DNA of 64,000 bases from Paludisphaera soli (GTDB lineage: Bacteria > Planctomycetota > Planctomycetia > Isosphaerales > Isosphaeraceae). Positions within the stretch are counted from its first letter, which is position 1, and each line of letters opens with the position of its first letter. The DNA is taken from contig NZ_JAALJI010000008.1 in assembly GCF_011064595.1 (NCBI RefSeq), forward strand, positions 1-64,000, given 5' to 3'. Position numbers and translations under genes: made by a program. Shown here in pieces: positions 45,094-52,604 of the stretch. Under the pieces are notes generated by a model that made no database searches, was not told the origin of the DNA, and saw nothing but the letters and a program-made list of their open reading frames with translations.

Positions 45094-45402
45094 ATGCCGC
45101 CCACCGGCCAGGCCGCGACGACCGCCGTCATCTACGTCTTATCGGTCGGCGCTGCCGGCTGTTGCTGCCTGCTCAGCTTGTCCGCACCGAGGCTCCTCGT
45201 CCCCGGCGGATGCGGGTTCATCCTTCAGTGCGACTCCAGCGCCCTCTATCATCAGGCGCCGATGGCCCTCTGCCTCGTCCTGGGCCTGGCGGTGTTCGCC
45301 CGGCTCGGGCATCCCCAGGCCGCGAGCCTAACGAGGTGCGCGGCCCTCGTCTCGACCTCGTTCTGGATCTTCGCCGTCGGCCTGGCACGGGAGTGGTGGT
45401 GA
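45094..45402 (+). CDS. Small membrane protein, 102 aa
   Basis: A short protein with three hydrophobic segments (VIYVLSVGAAGCCCLLSL, LCLVLGLAVFARLG, LVSTSFWIFAVGLAREWW) and a notable run of three cysteines in the first. No family is recognised. The ATG at 45094 lies 20 bp after the nitrilase-family stop, so it is likely the last gene of that transcript, which ends at the hairpin 45434-45463. Confidence 0.6.
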   Translation: MPPTGQAATTAVIYVLSVGAAGCCCLLSLSAPRLLVPGGCGFILQCDSSALYHQAPMALCLVLGLAVFARLGHPQAASLTRCAALVSTSFWIFAVGLAREWW

Positions 45403-45433
45403 GCGTCGGCCGAACCCCAATCGAAGCCAGTCC

Positions 45434-45463
45434 CGCCGCCGCGGCGCGAGTGCCGCGGCGGCG
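45434..45463. terminator. Bidirectional terminator hairpin between convergent genes
   Basis: A perfect 12-bp inverted repeat, CGCCGCCGCGGC and GCCGCGGCGGCG with a six-base loop, lies in the 76-bp gap between the small membrane protein gene (+) and the HEAT-repeat gene (-). No T-tract is visible, but the stem is very stable and the placement fits termination of both. Confidence 0.6.
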
Positions 45464-45478
45464 TGGTCGGCGGCGGGT

Positions 45479-46168
45479 TCACGCCTTGCGGAGCGATTCC
45501 GCCCGCTTGGCGGCGACGTCCTTGGCGCAGGCCAGCGGGGCGGCCTTGGCCAGGGTTTCGTAGACCTCGGCGGCGGCGGGGCGCTGGCCGAGGGCGGCGA
45601 GGGATTCGGCCGCGCGGAAGAGGCCCTCGACGACGGCGGCCTGGGCGACCCCGGTCGTCTTGGGGAGGGCGTCCCGGAGCGCCTGGGCGGCGGCGGCGGT
45701 GCCGATGCAGCCCAGCGACTTCGCGGCGGCGACGGCGACCTGCGCGTCGGCGTCGGCGAGCTTGGCGGCCAGGGCGGGGACGGCCTTCACGTCGCGACGC
45801 ACGCCCAGGCTGGCGATCGCGCCGACGAGGGGGCGGCCCTGGGCCTCGGCGACCACGGCGCGGAGGGCCTCATCGACGGCAGGGTCGGGGATCGGCTCGA
45901 CGGCGTAGCGGGCCATGTCGGCCAGTTCCTCGTCCCGTAGGAGCGGCGCGACGACCGGCACGCACGCGCGGTCGCCCACCTGGGCCAGCACGCGGAGGGC
46001 GTCGACCCGGGCCTTGCGGGGGGAGTCCTCCTTCTTGAGGACCTCGATCAATTCGTCCTGCCCCTGGCGCTTGCGGTTGCCCGCGGACTGCGAGGCCTTC
46101 TGGGCGAGGGCCGTCGACGAGGCGGCCAGCAGGGCGGCCCCGGCGAGAACGGCGGCTTGCGTCTTCAT
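45479..46168 (-). CDS. Exported HEAT-repeat protein, 229 aa
   Basis: A signal peptide (MKTQAAVLAGAALLAASSTALAQ) is followed by four or more HEAT/PBS-lyase-like repeats: VDALRVLAQVGDRACVPVVA, PLVGAIASLGVRRDVKAVPAL, VAVAAAKSLGCIGTAAAAQAL, each about 30-35 residues. Such repeats mediate protein-protein contact. The last 50 residues form a helical tail. GAGGAATGCCGAG precedes the ATG. It is 24 bp after the Gfo/Idh gene in the same direction, so a shared transcript and related function in the periplasm are plausible, though the partner is unknown. Confidence 0.8.
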   Translation of the reverse strand: MKTQAAVLAGAALLAASSTALAQKASQSAGNRKRQGQDELIEVLKKEDSPRKARVDALRVLAQVGDRACVPVVAPLLRDEELADMARYAVEPIPDPAVDEALRAVVAEAQGRPLVGAIASLGVRRDVKAVPALAAKLADADAQVAVAAAKSLGCIGTAAAAQALRDALPKTTGVAQAAVVEGLFRAAESLAALGQRPAAAEVYETLAKAAPLACAKDVAAKRAESLRKA

Positions 46169-46192
46169 CTCGGCATTCCTCGACGGGTAGGT

Positions 46193-47527
46193 TCAGATGA
46201 TCCAGGGGGCACGCTGGGCGCGGGTCAGGAAGCGGTTCGCCTCGGCGTCGCCGACGAACTCCTCGCGGACCGGGTCGAAGTGGACGTCGCGCTTCAGCCA
46301 CATGCAGACGTTGGCCGCGTGCACGGTGGTCATCGTGCGGTGCATGACCTCGGGGTTGGCCACGGTCCAGCGGCGGGACTTCACGCAGTCGAAGAAGTCG
46401 CGGACGTGGTTCATCGGCCGGCCGGTCTTCTCGACGTACTCGGCCAGCAGCTTCTCGCCTTCCGCCATCAGGGCGGGCGAGGAGACGTCGGGCTTTTCGT
46501 ACCCGTCGGCGCAGGAGGCGGAGCCCTCGTCGCCTTCGAAGGTCATGCCGCAGGAGCCCCGCCAGCCCTCGCGCTGGAGGATCATCTTCACGCCGCTGGC
46601 GAAGGCGGTCTCCATGCCGTCGCCGCTGACGTTCTTGACATAGCTATACTCGATCGCCGAGGTGTCCAGCGCGTCGATGCCGGCCTGGCCCTGGGCGAAC
46701 GTGTGGGCGCCCCACTCGCCGATGCAGCTCGTGTGGAAGTCGTAGTGGCCGCGCCAACCGCCTTTGATGTAGCCGCTGTTGAACGGCCGCCAGGGGCAGC
46801 CGCCGAGCCAGGCGTCCCAGTTCACCTCATCCTGGGGCGGCTGGGGCTCTTCGGGGAGCCAGGCGTGGCTGAGGTCGGCCGAGTCCCAGGGGGCGATGTG
46901 GGCGCGGACGGTGTGGACCTTGCCGAGCTTGCCCGAGCGGGCCAGCTCGATGATCGTCCGGAACGGCCCCTCGCTGAGCCGCTGGGTGCCGGTCTGGTAA
47001 ATCCGGCCGTAGCGCTTCGCGGCGTCGACCACCGCGCGGCCCTCGGCCACGGTCATGCTGGAGGGCTTCTCGGAGTAGACGTCCTTCCCCAGCCGCATGG
47101 CGCGGATGGCGGCCTGGGCGTGCCAGCGGTCGCCGGTGGCGATGAGGACGGCGTCGATGTCGGGGCGGGTGGCCAGCATCTCCTCGAAGTCGGCGTAGGT
47201 CTTGCAGTCCTGGTCGCCGTTCTTCTTGTCGATCCTGGCCTTCACCTCCTCGCGGCGCGACTTCTGGACGTCGGCGATGGCGACGAACCGGACGTCGGGC
47301 TCGACGGCCATCCAGTCGAACACGAACTGGCCGCGCGGGCCGAGGCCGACGCCCGCCATGGTGATCCGCTCGCTCGGCGCGACGGCGCCGTCGCGCCCCA
47401 GGGCCGAGGCCGGCACGATCGTCGGCACGGCGAACGCCGCCCCGGCGAGGGCCGCCGTCTTCAAGCAGTCGCGCCGGGTCTGGCCCTTCGCGGCCGTGCC
47501 GTCGGCGGTCGAAACGGGATCCGTCAT
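46193..47527 (-). CDS. Tat-exported Gfo/Idh/MocA oxidoreductase, 444 aa
   Basis: An NAD(P)-dependent sugar- or polyol-type dehydrogenase with export signal. The ATG at 47527 follows GAGGGAGACTCGACG. The twin-arginine signal contains TRRDCLKTAALAGAAFAVP, typical of planctomycete members. The Rossmann domain follows (RITMAGVGLGPRGQFVF, VAIADVQKSRREEVKA, VLIATGDRWHAQAAI) and the conserved EKP lies in DVYSEKPSSMTVAEG. The C-terminal domain includes WDAWLGGCPWRPFN and HYDFHTSCIGEWGAHT. The substrate is unknown; related genes are often near sugar-degradation genes. The second copy of this family is at the right window edge. Confidence 0.9.
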   Translation of the reverse strand: MTDPVSTADGTAAKGQTRRDCLKTAALAGAAFAVPTIVPASALGRDGAVAPSERITMAGVGLGPRGQFVFDWMAVEPDVRFVAIADVQKSRREEVKARIDKKNGDQDCKTYADFEEMLATRPDIDAVLIATGDRWHAQAAIRAMRLGKDVYSEKPSSMTVAEGRAVVDAAKRYGRIYQTGTQRLSEGPFRTIIELARSGKLGKVHTVRAHIAPWDSADLSHAWLPEEPQPPQDEVNWDAWLGGCPWRPFNSGYIKGGWRGHYDFHTSCIGEWGAHTFAQGQAGIDALDTSAIEYSYVKNVSGDGMETAFASGVKMILQREGWRGSCGMTFEGDEGSASCADGYEKPDVSSPALMAEGEKLLAEYVEKTGRPMNHVRDFFDCVKSRRWTVANPEVMHRTMTTVHAANVCMWLKRDVHFDPVREEFVGDAEANRFLTRAQRAPWII

Positions 47528-47767
47528 CGTCGAGTCTCCCTCAATCTGGGGATGTCCGCGCGGGCCTCTCGGGATCTCGTCCGGCCGTTCCTGAAGACTC
47601 GCCGGGCGTTGCACCCGCCGGGCGTCGAGGCCGGACCCAGGCAAGGAAGAAGCTCGCACGCGAAGGTCGGAGGACGACCCGCCGTCCGGCGAGTCTCCCG
47701 CCATCATCCCCCCGACCGAGGCGTGAAGCAAGGTGCCGGCCGACGGGGCGAGCCTGTCGAGTCCCGT

Positions 47768-49978
47768 TCAGAGGACCTCCACACGCGGGACCTCCACACG
47801 CGGCGCGGGCGCAGGACCTTCAAATCGCGGCTCGGGGGCGAGCTGGATCGTGACGGGCTCCGGGTCGCGAGGGGCCGCGAACGCCCACCCGACCACCCCC
47901 CTCAACTCGCCGAATTGAACGTAGAGCAAGGCGCGCCCTTCGGGCAGTCCATCGAACCGGAATCGGCCGGCGGCGTCGGTCCGAACGACCTGCATCCGGG
48001 GCATCCGCCTGGAGAGGTTCTCGATCTGGGCCCCTTCCACCGGATTGCCGTCCGGGCCCACGACCACGCCGACCGCCGAGCACGCCGGGACCAGGACGAG
48101 GTCGGGGAATGTCGCGGGCTTGCCGCGCTCGATGTCGAGCGGCTCGGTGTCGGCACCCGCGAACCCCTGCTTGCTCACCCCGATTTGCAGCGACGTCGGC
48201 GCGGCGCCCGAGACCGCGTCGGGTATGCAGTCGAACCGATAGCGGCCGCTCCCGTCGGTCGTCGTCCGGCAGGATTCCGAAGCCTTCATCGCGACGCCGT
48301 AGCCCTCCGCGTTCCTCCAGACGTAGGCGACCTCGACCAGGGCCCCGGAAACGGGGGCGCCCGAGCGGTCGAGGACCTTCCCGCCGACCGCGGCGAGCAC
48401 CCCCGGCTCGGACTCGGGCAGGGCGATGTGGATCGCCAGCCGGCCGGCTTCCAGGCGAGGCTCGATGCTTCCGCCGTCCTTGCTCTCGAACTCGGCCGAC
48501 CGGCCTTCGGCGTCCATCAGCCGGTAGCGATCCGATCCCTCCATCCGCGCCACGCTCCGGACGGCCTCGGGCCGGAACCCGTCGTCCCGGCGGAGCGAGA
48601 ATCCGAGCGGCCGGACGTCCCACCTCCGGGGCGGCTCGATCTTGCCATCGATCTGGCCGCCCTCGCGGGGGAGCCCGATCCTCGCCACGCCGTCGGCGTC
48701 GGCGTCGGCAGCGGCGTTGACGGTTTCGGTGTAGACCCTGCCGTGCTCGGCCGGGCGGCCGTCGCGCGCCCACGCAAGCCGGAACTCCCACGCGGCCCCG
48801 CGCCGCATCGGCACGTCCTGCCGCTCGACCTGGACGGCCTCCGACAACGCGAACGGCCTGAAGCGCAGCCCCTGCGTCACGACGTAGCAGCCGGGCGCGG
48901 GCTCGACCGTCGTCATGGAACAGTGCCCCGGCGCCAGCTCTACCGAGTAGAAACCGTCGGGGCCGGACCGGGCGGACCGGACCGCCACCTCCTTCTTGCC
49001 GACCTCCGACGTATAAGTCTTGATCGTGGCCCCGGCGATCGGCTCGCCGGTGTCCGGATCGGCGACCCGACCGGTCAGCCGATACTTACTCGGCGACCGA
49101 GCACCGGCCGCCTCCCGAGCCGGGGCCGCCCCGTCATCGGCCGCCGAGGCGTTCCAGGTCCAGGCACCCGCCGCCAGGGCGAGGAGGGCGACGGAGGCTC
49201 CGATCAGTTTCGAGAGCCGCATGGTCCGCAGGACTCCCTGGGTCAAGGTGAGGACGGGTGCCGGGACGCCGACGCCCAGGGCCGAGGTGGCGAGGGTCGC
49301 CACCCTGGCGGTCGCGGTCGACAGGGCGAGGGGGACGGGGGGAGGGGGGATCGTGGCGAGGGACCGGGCCGGGTCGGAAACGCCTCGGCGTTCGAGGCGG
49401 GTCCGCAGCCGCTGCTTCGCCCGACGGAGGCGGACGCTGAGGGTGCCGAGGGGGCATCGGAGTCGCTCGGCGGCGGCCTGATAGGTCAGGCCCTGGAGGT
49501 GGCAGAGGATCAGGGGGTCGCGATCACGCGCCGGGAGGCGGGCCAGCTCTTGCATCAGGATCGCCAGGTCGTCGTCCGGGCCGGGCGGCTCGTGGGCCGT
49601 GGGCGAGCCCTCGGCGGCGCGGCGCTCGTGGGCCCGTCGCCGTGCCGCGTTCAGGCGGGCGCGGGCCGACACGCGTCGGGCGACGCCGAACAGCCAGGGG
49701 CCCAACGACCCGCGGCGACGGACGCTCGCCGCGCGGCAGGCCAGGACCAGGAACGTCGCCTGGAAGGCGTCGTCGGAGTCCGGGCCGGCGACCGAGCGGC
49801 AGACTTCCAGGACCATCGCCCCGTGGCGGGCCACGACGGCCTCGAAAGCCGCCTCGGCACCCTCCCCGCCGTCGAGGAACCGGGCGAGCAGGTCCGCGTC
49901 GTCGAGGCCCGACAGCGTGCCGACGTCGTACAGGGCCTGGATCGAGCGGACCGGCCCGCCCCCTCGGCTCGTCGTCAT
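47768..49978 (-). CDS. ECF sigma factor fused to a membrane span and carboxypeptidase-regulatory domains, 736 aa
   Basis: Residues about 44-110 are sigma region 2 (FEAVVARHGAMVLEVCRSV, DSDDAFQATFLVLACRAASV, GPWLFGVARRV) and about 137-195 are region 4 (LPARDRDPLILCHLQGLTYQ, CPLGTLSVRLRRAKQRL). A single membrane span follows at about 259-278 (LIGASVALLALAAGAWTW). The remaining 450 residues are predicted extracytoplasmic beta domains of the carboxypeptidase-regulatory type (GRVADPDTGEPIAGATIKTY, GKVLDRSGAPVSGALVEVAY, VGPDGNPVEGAQIENL). The design resembles known planctomycete ECF groups with long C-terminal extensions, where the sigma factor is held at the membrane and presumably released by a signal. 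No separate anti-sigma gene is adjacent. The C-terminus ends in a small repeat VEVPRVEV. Confidence 0.9.
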   Translation of the reverse strand: MTTSRGGGPVRSIQALYDVGTLSGLDDADLLARFLDGGEGAEAAFEAVVARHGAMVLEVCRSVAGPDSDDAFQATFLVLACRAASVRRRGSLGPWLFGVARRVSARARLNAARRRAHERRAAEGSPTAHEPPGPDDDLAILMQELARLPARDRDPLILCHLQGLTYQAAAERLRCPLGTLSVRLRRAKQRLRTRLERRGVSDPARSLATIPPPPVPLALSTATARVATLATSALGVGVPAPVLTLTQGVLRTMRLSKLIGASVALLALAAGAWTWNASAADDGAAPAREAAGARSPSKYRLTGRVADPDTGEPIAGATIKTYTSEVGKKEVAVRSARSGPDGFYSVELAPGHCSMTTVEPAPGCYVVTQGLRFRPFALSEAVQVERQDVPMRRGAAWEFRLAWARDGRPAEHGRVYTETVNAAADADADGVARIGLPREGGQIDGKIEPPRRWDVRPLGFSLRRDDGFRPEAVRSVARMEGSDRYRLMDAEGRSAEFESKDGGSIEPRLEAGRLAIHIALPESEPGVLAAVGGKVLDRSGAPVSGALVEVAYVWRNAEGYGVAMKASESCRTTTDGSGRYRFDCIPDAVSGAAPTSLQIGVSKQGFAGADTEPLDIERGKPATFPDLVLVPACSAVGVVVGPDGNPVEGAQIENLSRRMPRMQVVRTDAAGRFRFDGLPEGRALLYVQFGELRGVVGWAFAAPRDPEPVTIQLAPEPRFEGPAPAPRVEVPRVEVL

Positions 49979-50072
49979 CCTGCGTCCCTCCGGGATGCGA
50001 TCGTTCGTCTGAGATCATAGTGTCCCGGACGACGCCGGCGCTTTCACGAACCTTGCAAAATCGGGGGCCGAT

Positions 50073-50100
50073 CGTCCTTCCCCCCGGCGGGGGAAGGACG
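50073..50100. repeat. Perfect 12-bp inverted repeat in a divergent promoter region
   Basis: CGTCCTTCCCCC and GGGGGAAGGACG flank a four-base loop, between the sigma-factor gene (start 49978, minus) and the DUF5009-type gene (start 50198, plus). It is upstream of both genes, so it is not a normal terminator. It could be an operator, a leader hairpin of either transcript, or termination between opposing leaders. Confidence 0.5.
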
Positions 50101-50197
50101 TCAGGGGACCTCCTCGCACCTCGCTTCCCCCTTTCGGAGCCGGTATCGTGGCTGCGACGTGTCCCCCTCGACGCCCCCGCCGCAATGAGACCCACAT

Positions 50198-51442
50198 ATG
50201 AGCACCGAGCCGTCGCCCGTCGAGACCGAGGCCCAACCGAGGCCCGTGGTCGACCCCGATCCCGCCGTCGAGCCGACCGCCCGGCTGGATTCGATCGACG
50301 CCTATCGCGGGCTGGTGATGTTCCTCATGATGGCCGAGGTCCTCCGCCTCGGCGCGATGGCCCGGAACTTCCCGGAGAGCGGCGTCTGGCGGTTCCTCGC
50401 CGAGCAGCAGGACCATGTCGAGTGGATCGGCTGCGTCCTCCACGACATGATCCAGCCGTCGTTCTCGTTCCTGGTGGGCGTCGCCCTGCCGTTCTCGATC
50501 GCGTCGCGGATGGCCAGGGGGCAGTCGCGCGGGCTGATGACGGCCCATGCGCTCTGGCGGGCGCTCATCCTGATCTTGCTCGGCGTCTTCCTGAGGTCGG
50601 TCGGGCGGCCCCAGACGTACTGGACGTTCGAGGACACGCTGTCGCAGATCGGCCTGGGGTATCCGTTCCTGTTCCTGCTGGGCTGGACCTCGCGCAAGGT
50701 GCAGGGGGGGGCCCTGGCGGCGATCCTGGTCGGCTACTGGCTGCTGTTCGCCGTCTACCCCGCGCCGGGGCCGGATTTCGACTACCCCGCGCACGGCGTG
50801 CCGGCCGACTGGCCGCACCTGATGAGCGGCTTCCAGGCCCACTGGAACAAGAACAGCAACCCGGCCTGGGCCTTCGACACGTGGTTCCTCAACCTCTTCC
50901 CGCGCGAGAAGCCGTTCCTCTACAACGGCGGCGGCTACGCCACGCTCAGCTTTATCCCCACGCTCGGGACCATGATCCTCGGCCTGCTCGCCGGCGGCCT
51001 GCTGAAGGAGCGACGGCCACCCTGGTCGAAGATCGGCCTGCTGGCCGCCGCCGGGATCCTCGCGACGGCCGCCGGCTGGGCGCTCGGCGCGGCGGGGCTC
51101 GTCCCCGTCGTCAAGCGGATCTGGACGCCGTCGTGGACGCTCTACTCGGGGGGGATCTGCTTCCTGATCCTGACCGCTCTCTACCTGGTGATGGACGTCT
51201 TGGGCTTCAAACGCTGGGCGTTCCCGCTCCGGGTAATCGGCATGAATTCCATCGCCGCCTACTGCCTGGCGCACCTGGTCGAGGAATTCCTCGTCTCGGC
51301 CCTGCACACCCACCTCGGCCCCGACGCCTTCAAGGCCTTCGGCCCGGAGTACGAGCCGATCGCCCAGGGCGCGGCGACCCTGGCGATTCTATGGCTTATG
51401 CTATTCTGGATGTACCGCCGTCGGCTCTTCCTGAGGATCTAG
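50198..51442 (+). CDS. DUF5009 / heparan-alpha-glucosaminide N-acetyltransferase-like membrane protein, 414 aa
   Basis: A membrane protein of the NagX/HGSNAT-like acyltransferase group with about ten or eleven spans. The conserved start of the first span region, RLDSIDAYRGLVMFLMM, holds the family motif SxDxxRG. HDMIQPSFSFLVGVALPFSI and FIPTLGTMILGLLAGGLL are further landmarks, with VIGMNSIAAYCLAHL near the end. Members transfer acetyl groups across membranes to amino sugars; several planctomycete copies lack evidence of activity. A 40-residue Pro/Glu-rich cytoplasmic head precedes the first span. It is divergent from the sigma factor. Confidence 0.88.
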   Translation: MSTEPSPVETEAQPRPVVDPDPAVEPTARLDSIDAYRGLVMFLMMAEVLRLGAMARNFPESGVWRFLAEQQDHVEWIGCVLHDMIQPSFSFLVGVALPFSIASRMARGQSRGLMTAHALWRALILILLGVFLRSVGRPQTYWTFEDTLSQIGLGYPFLFLLGWTSRKVQGGALAAILVGYWLLFAVYPAPGPDFDYPAHGVPADWPHLMSGFQAHWNKNSNPAWAFDTWFLNLFPREKPFLYNGGGYATLSFIPTLGTMILGLLAGGLLKERRPPWSKIGLLAAAGILATAAGWALGAAGLVPVVKRIWTPSWTLYSGGICFLILTALYLVMDVLGFKRWAFPLRVIGMNSIAAYCLAHLVEEFLVSALHTHLGPDAFKAFGPEYEPIAQGAATLAILWLMLFWMYRRRLFLRI

Positions 51443-51531
51443 GCAAGAGGGACGGGGTTGGCCCCGGTTTTGCTATTTCGTAACCCGACGCCGAACAGCC
51501 TAAAGCCCCTGACCGACACAATTTTTCCATG

Positions 51532-51558
51532 TTGCTCTTTTTGCCCATGTTGTAGAAT
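51532..51558 (+). promoter_or_regulatory. Weak promoter for the YTV-repeat protein gene
   Basis: In an AT-rich stretch 90 bp before the gene, TTGCTC (51532-51537) and TAGAAT (51553-51558) form a sigma-70-like pair, but with 15-bp spacing, shorter than optimal. The same -10 TAGAAT precedes the gene at 42974. CCATGTTG occurs twice here as a short direct repeat. Confidence 0.35.
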
Positions 51559-51643
51559 ACCCTCGAACGTCTCAGCGGGCGGCAACGAGCGAGCGACCTG
51601 GGCGAGAGACGAATTGCTGATGGACAACCGGAGGGAGACGAAG

Positions 51644-52507
51644 ATGCGCATCCGTATGAGTTTGGCGATGGCGGCCTGCCTGCTGATGGCGGCCGAGACG
51701 GCTTCGGCCTGCGGGACGTGCCACAAGACCCCCTGCGTGGTCGCGCAGCCGGCCTACCAGTGCGTGACCGAGCTGATCCCGTACACGGTCTACAAGAAGC
51801 AGTGGCGGACCGAGTACGAGACGGTCCAGAAGACGGTGATGGAGAAGGTGCCGGTCACCAACTACGTCCAGCGCCAGCGGGTCGTCTGCAAGCCGGTCTA
51901 CAACACGATCGAGGTCCCGGTCCAGCGGGTCGTCTGCAAGCCGATCGTCGAGACCGACTACGTCACCCAGAACTACACCGTCTGCCGCCCGGTCCAGACG
52001 ACGCAGCAGGTCCAGTCCTGCGAGTACGTCCCGTCGACGCAGTACGTCACGGTCCCCGTCAAGAAGTGCGGCCTGCACCACAAGTCGGCCTGCGGCGAGT
52101 GCCGCGTCGTCGCCCAGACGACCTACACGGCGGTGCCGACGGTCAAGGACGTGGTGGTGACCCAGTTCGTCCGCGAGTGCCAGACGCGGCAGGTGCCGGT
52201 CACCCGCACCCGCTACGTCCAGGAGGTCGTCAACGACGTCCGCCGCGTGACCCAGAAGACGATGGTCCAGGAGGTCGTGACCGAGAACGTCCCGGTCGTG
52301 ACCTGGACCTGCCAGCCCCGCGTCGTGACCAAGCAGATCCCCCACAAGGTCTGCGAGCAGGTGGCCGTCACCGCCTACAAGAAGGTCAACCGGATGGTCC
52401 CCGTCGTCTACGCCCCGGTCGAGTACGCCGCCCCGGCCGTCGCCCCCGCCCCCCAGGCCGTAGCCCCGTCGACCCAGGCGATCGCCGCCCCTTCCAAGCA
52501 GGGCTGA
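51644..52507 (+). CDS. Secreted cysteine-rich YTV-repeat protein, 287 aa
   Basis: The ATG at 51644 follows GGAGGGAGACGAAG and opens a signal peptide MRIRMSLAMAACLLMAAETASA. The mature protein is built from short repeats rich in Tyr, Thr, Val and Cys (LIPYTVYKKQW, VPVQRVVCKPIVETDYV, NYTVCRPVQTTQQV), the planctomycete-specific YTV domain linked to their proteinaceous cell surface. A histidine/cysteine patch, KKCGLHHKSACGEC, sits in the middle. The C-terminal 30 residues are Ala/Pro-rich. The many cysteines suggest disulfide-linked assembly in the envelope or stalk-like structures. It is transcribed alone, ending at a strong terminator. Confidence 0.88.
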   Translation: MRIRMSLAMAACLLMAAETASACGTCHKTPCVVAQPAYQCVTELIPYTVYKKQWRTEYETVQKTVMEKVPVTNYVQRQRVVCKPVYNTIEVPVQRVVCKPIVETDYVTQNYTVCRPVQTTQQVQSCEYVPSTQYVTVPVKKCGLHHKSACGECRVVAQTTYTAVPTVKDVVVTQFVRECQTRQVPVTRTRYVQEVVNDVRRVTQKTMVQEVVTENVPVVTWTCQPRVVTKQIPHKVCEQVAVTAYKKVNRMVPVVYAPVEYAAPAVAPAPQAVAPSTQAIAAPSKQG

Positions 52508-52547
52508 GCGACGACCGCGACGCGAATCAAGCGCGGAAACGCATAAG

Positions 52548-52576
52548 GGCGGAGCCGACCTCGTGTCGGCTCCGCC
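52548..52576 (+). terminator. Terminator of the YTV-protein gene (bidirectional)
   Basis: A perfect 12-bp inverted repeat, GGCGGAGCCGAC and GTCGGCTCCGCC with a five-base loop and extra A-T pairs at the base, is followed by TTCGTTCCTTCG. It lies 41 bp past the YTV stop and 29 bp before the end of the convergent GH97 gene. Confidence 0.75.
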
Positions 52577-52604
52577 TTCGTTCCTTCGAAGCCTGAACCT
52601 CCGA

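Noticed and set aside
46157-50020. A plus-strand open frame of 1287 codons
   Set aside because: It is antisense to the Gfo/Idh protein and the sigma factor and has no recognisable domains or ribosome site; a GC-bias shadow.
51526-51560. CCATGTTG direct repeat near the YTV promoter as a regulator site
   Set aside because: Two copies of an eight-base word in an AT-rich leader are not enough to support a binding site.
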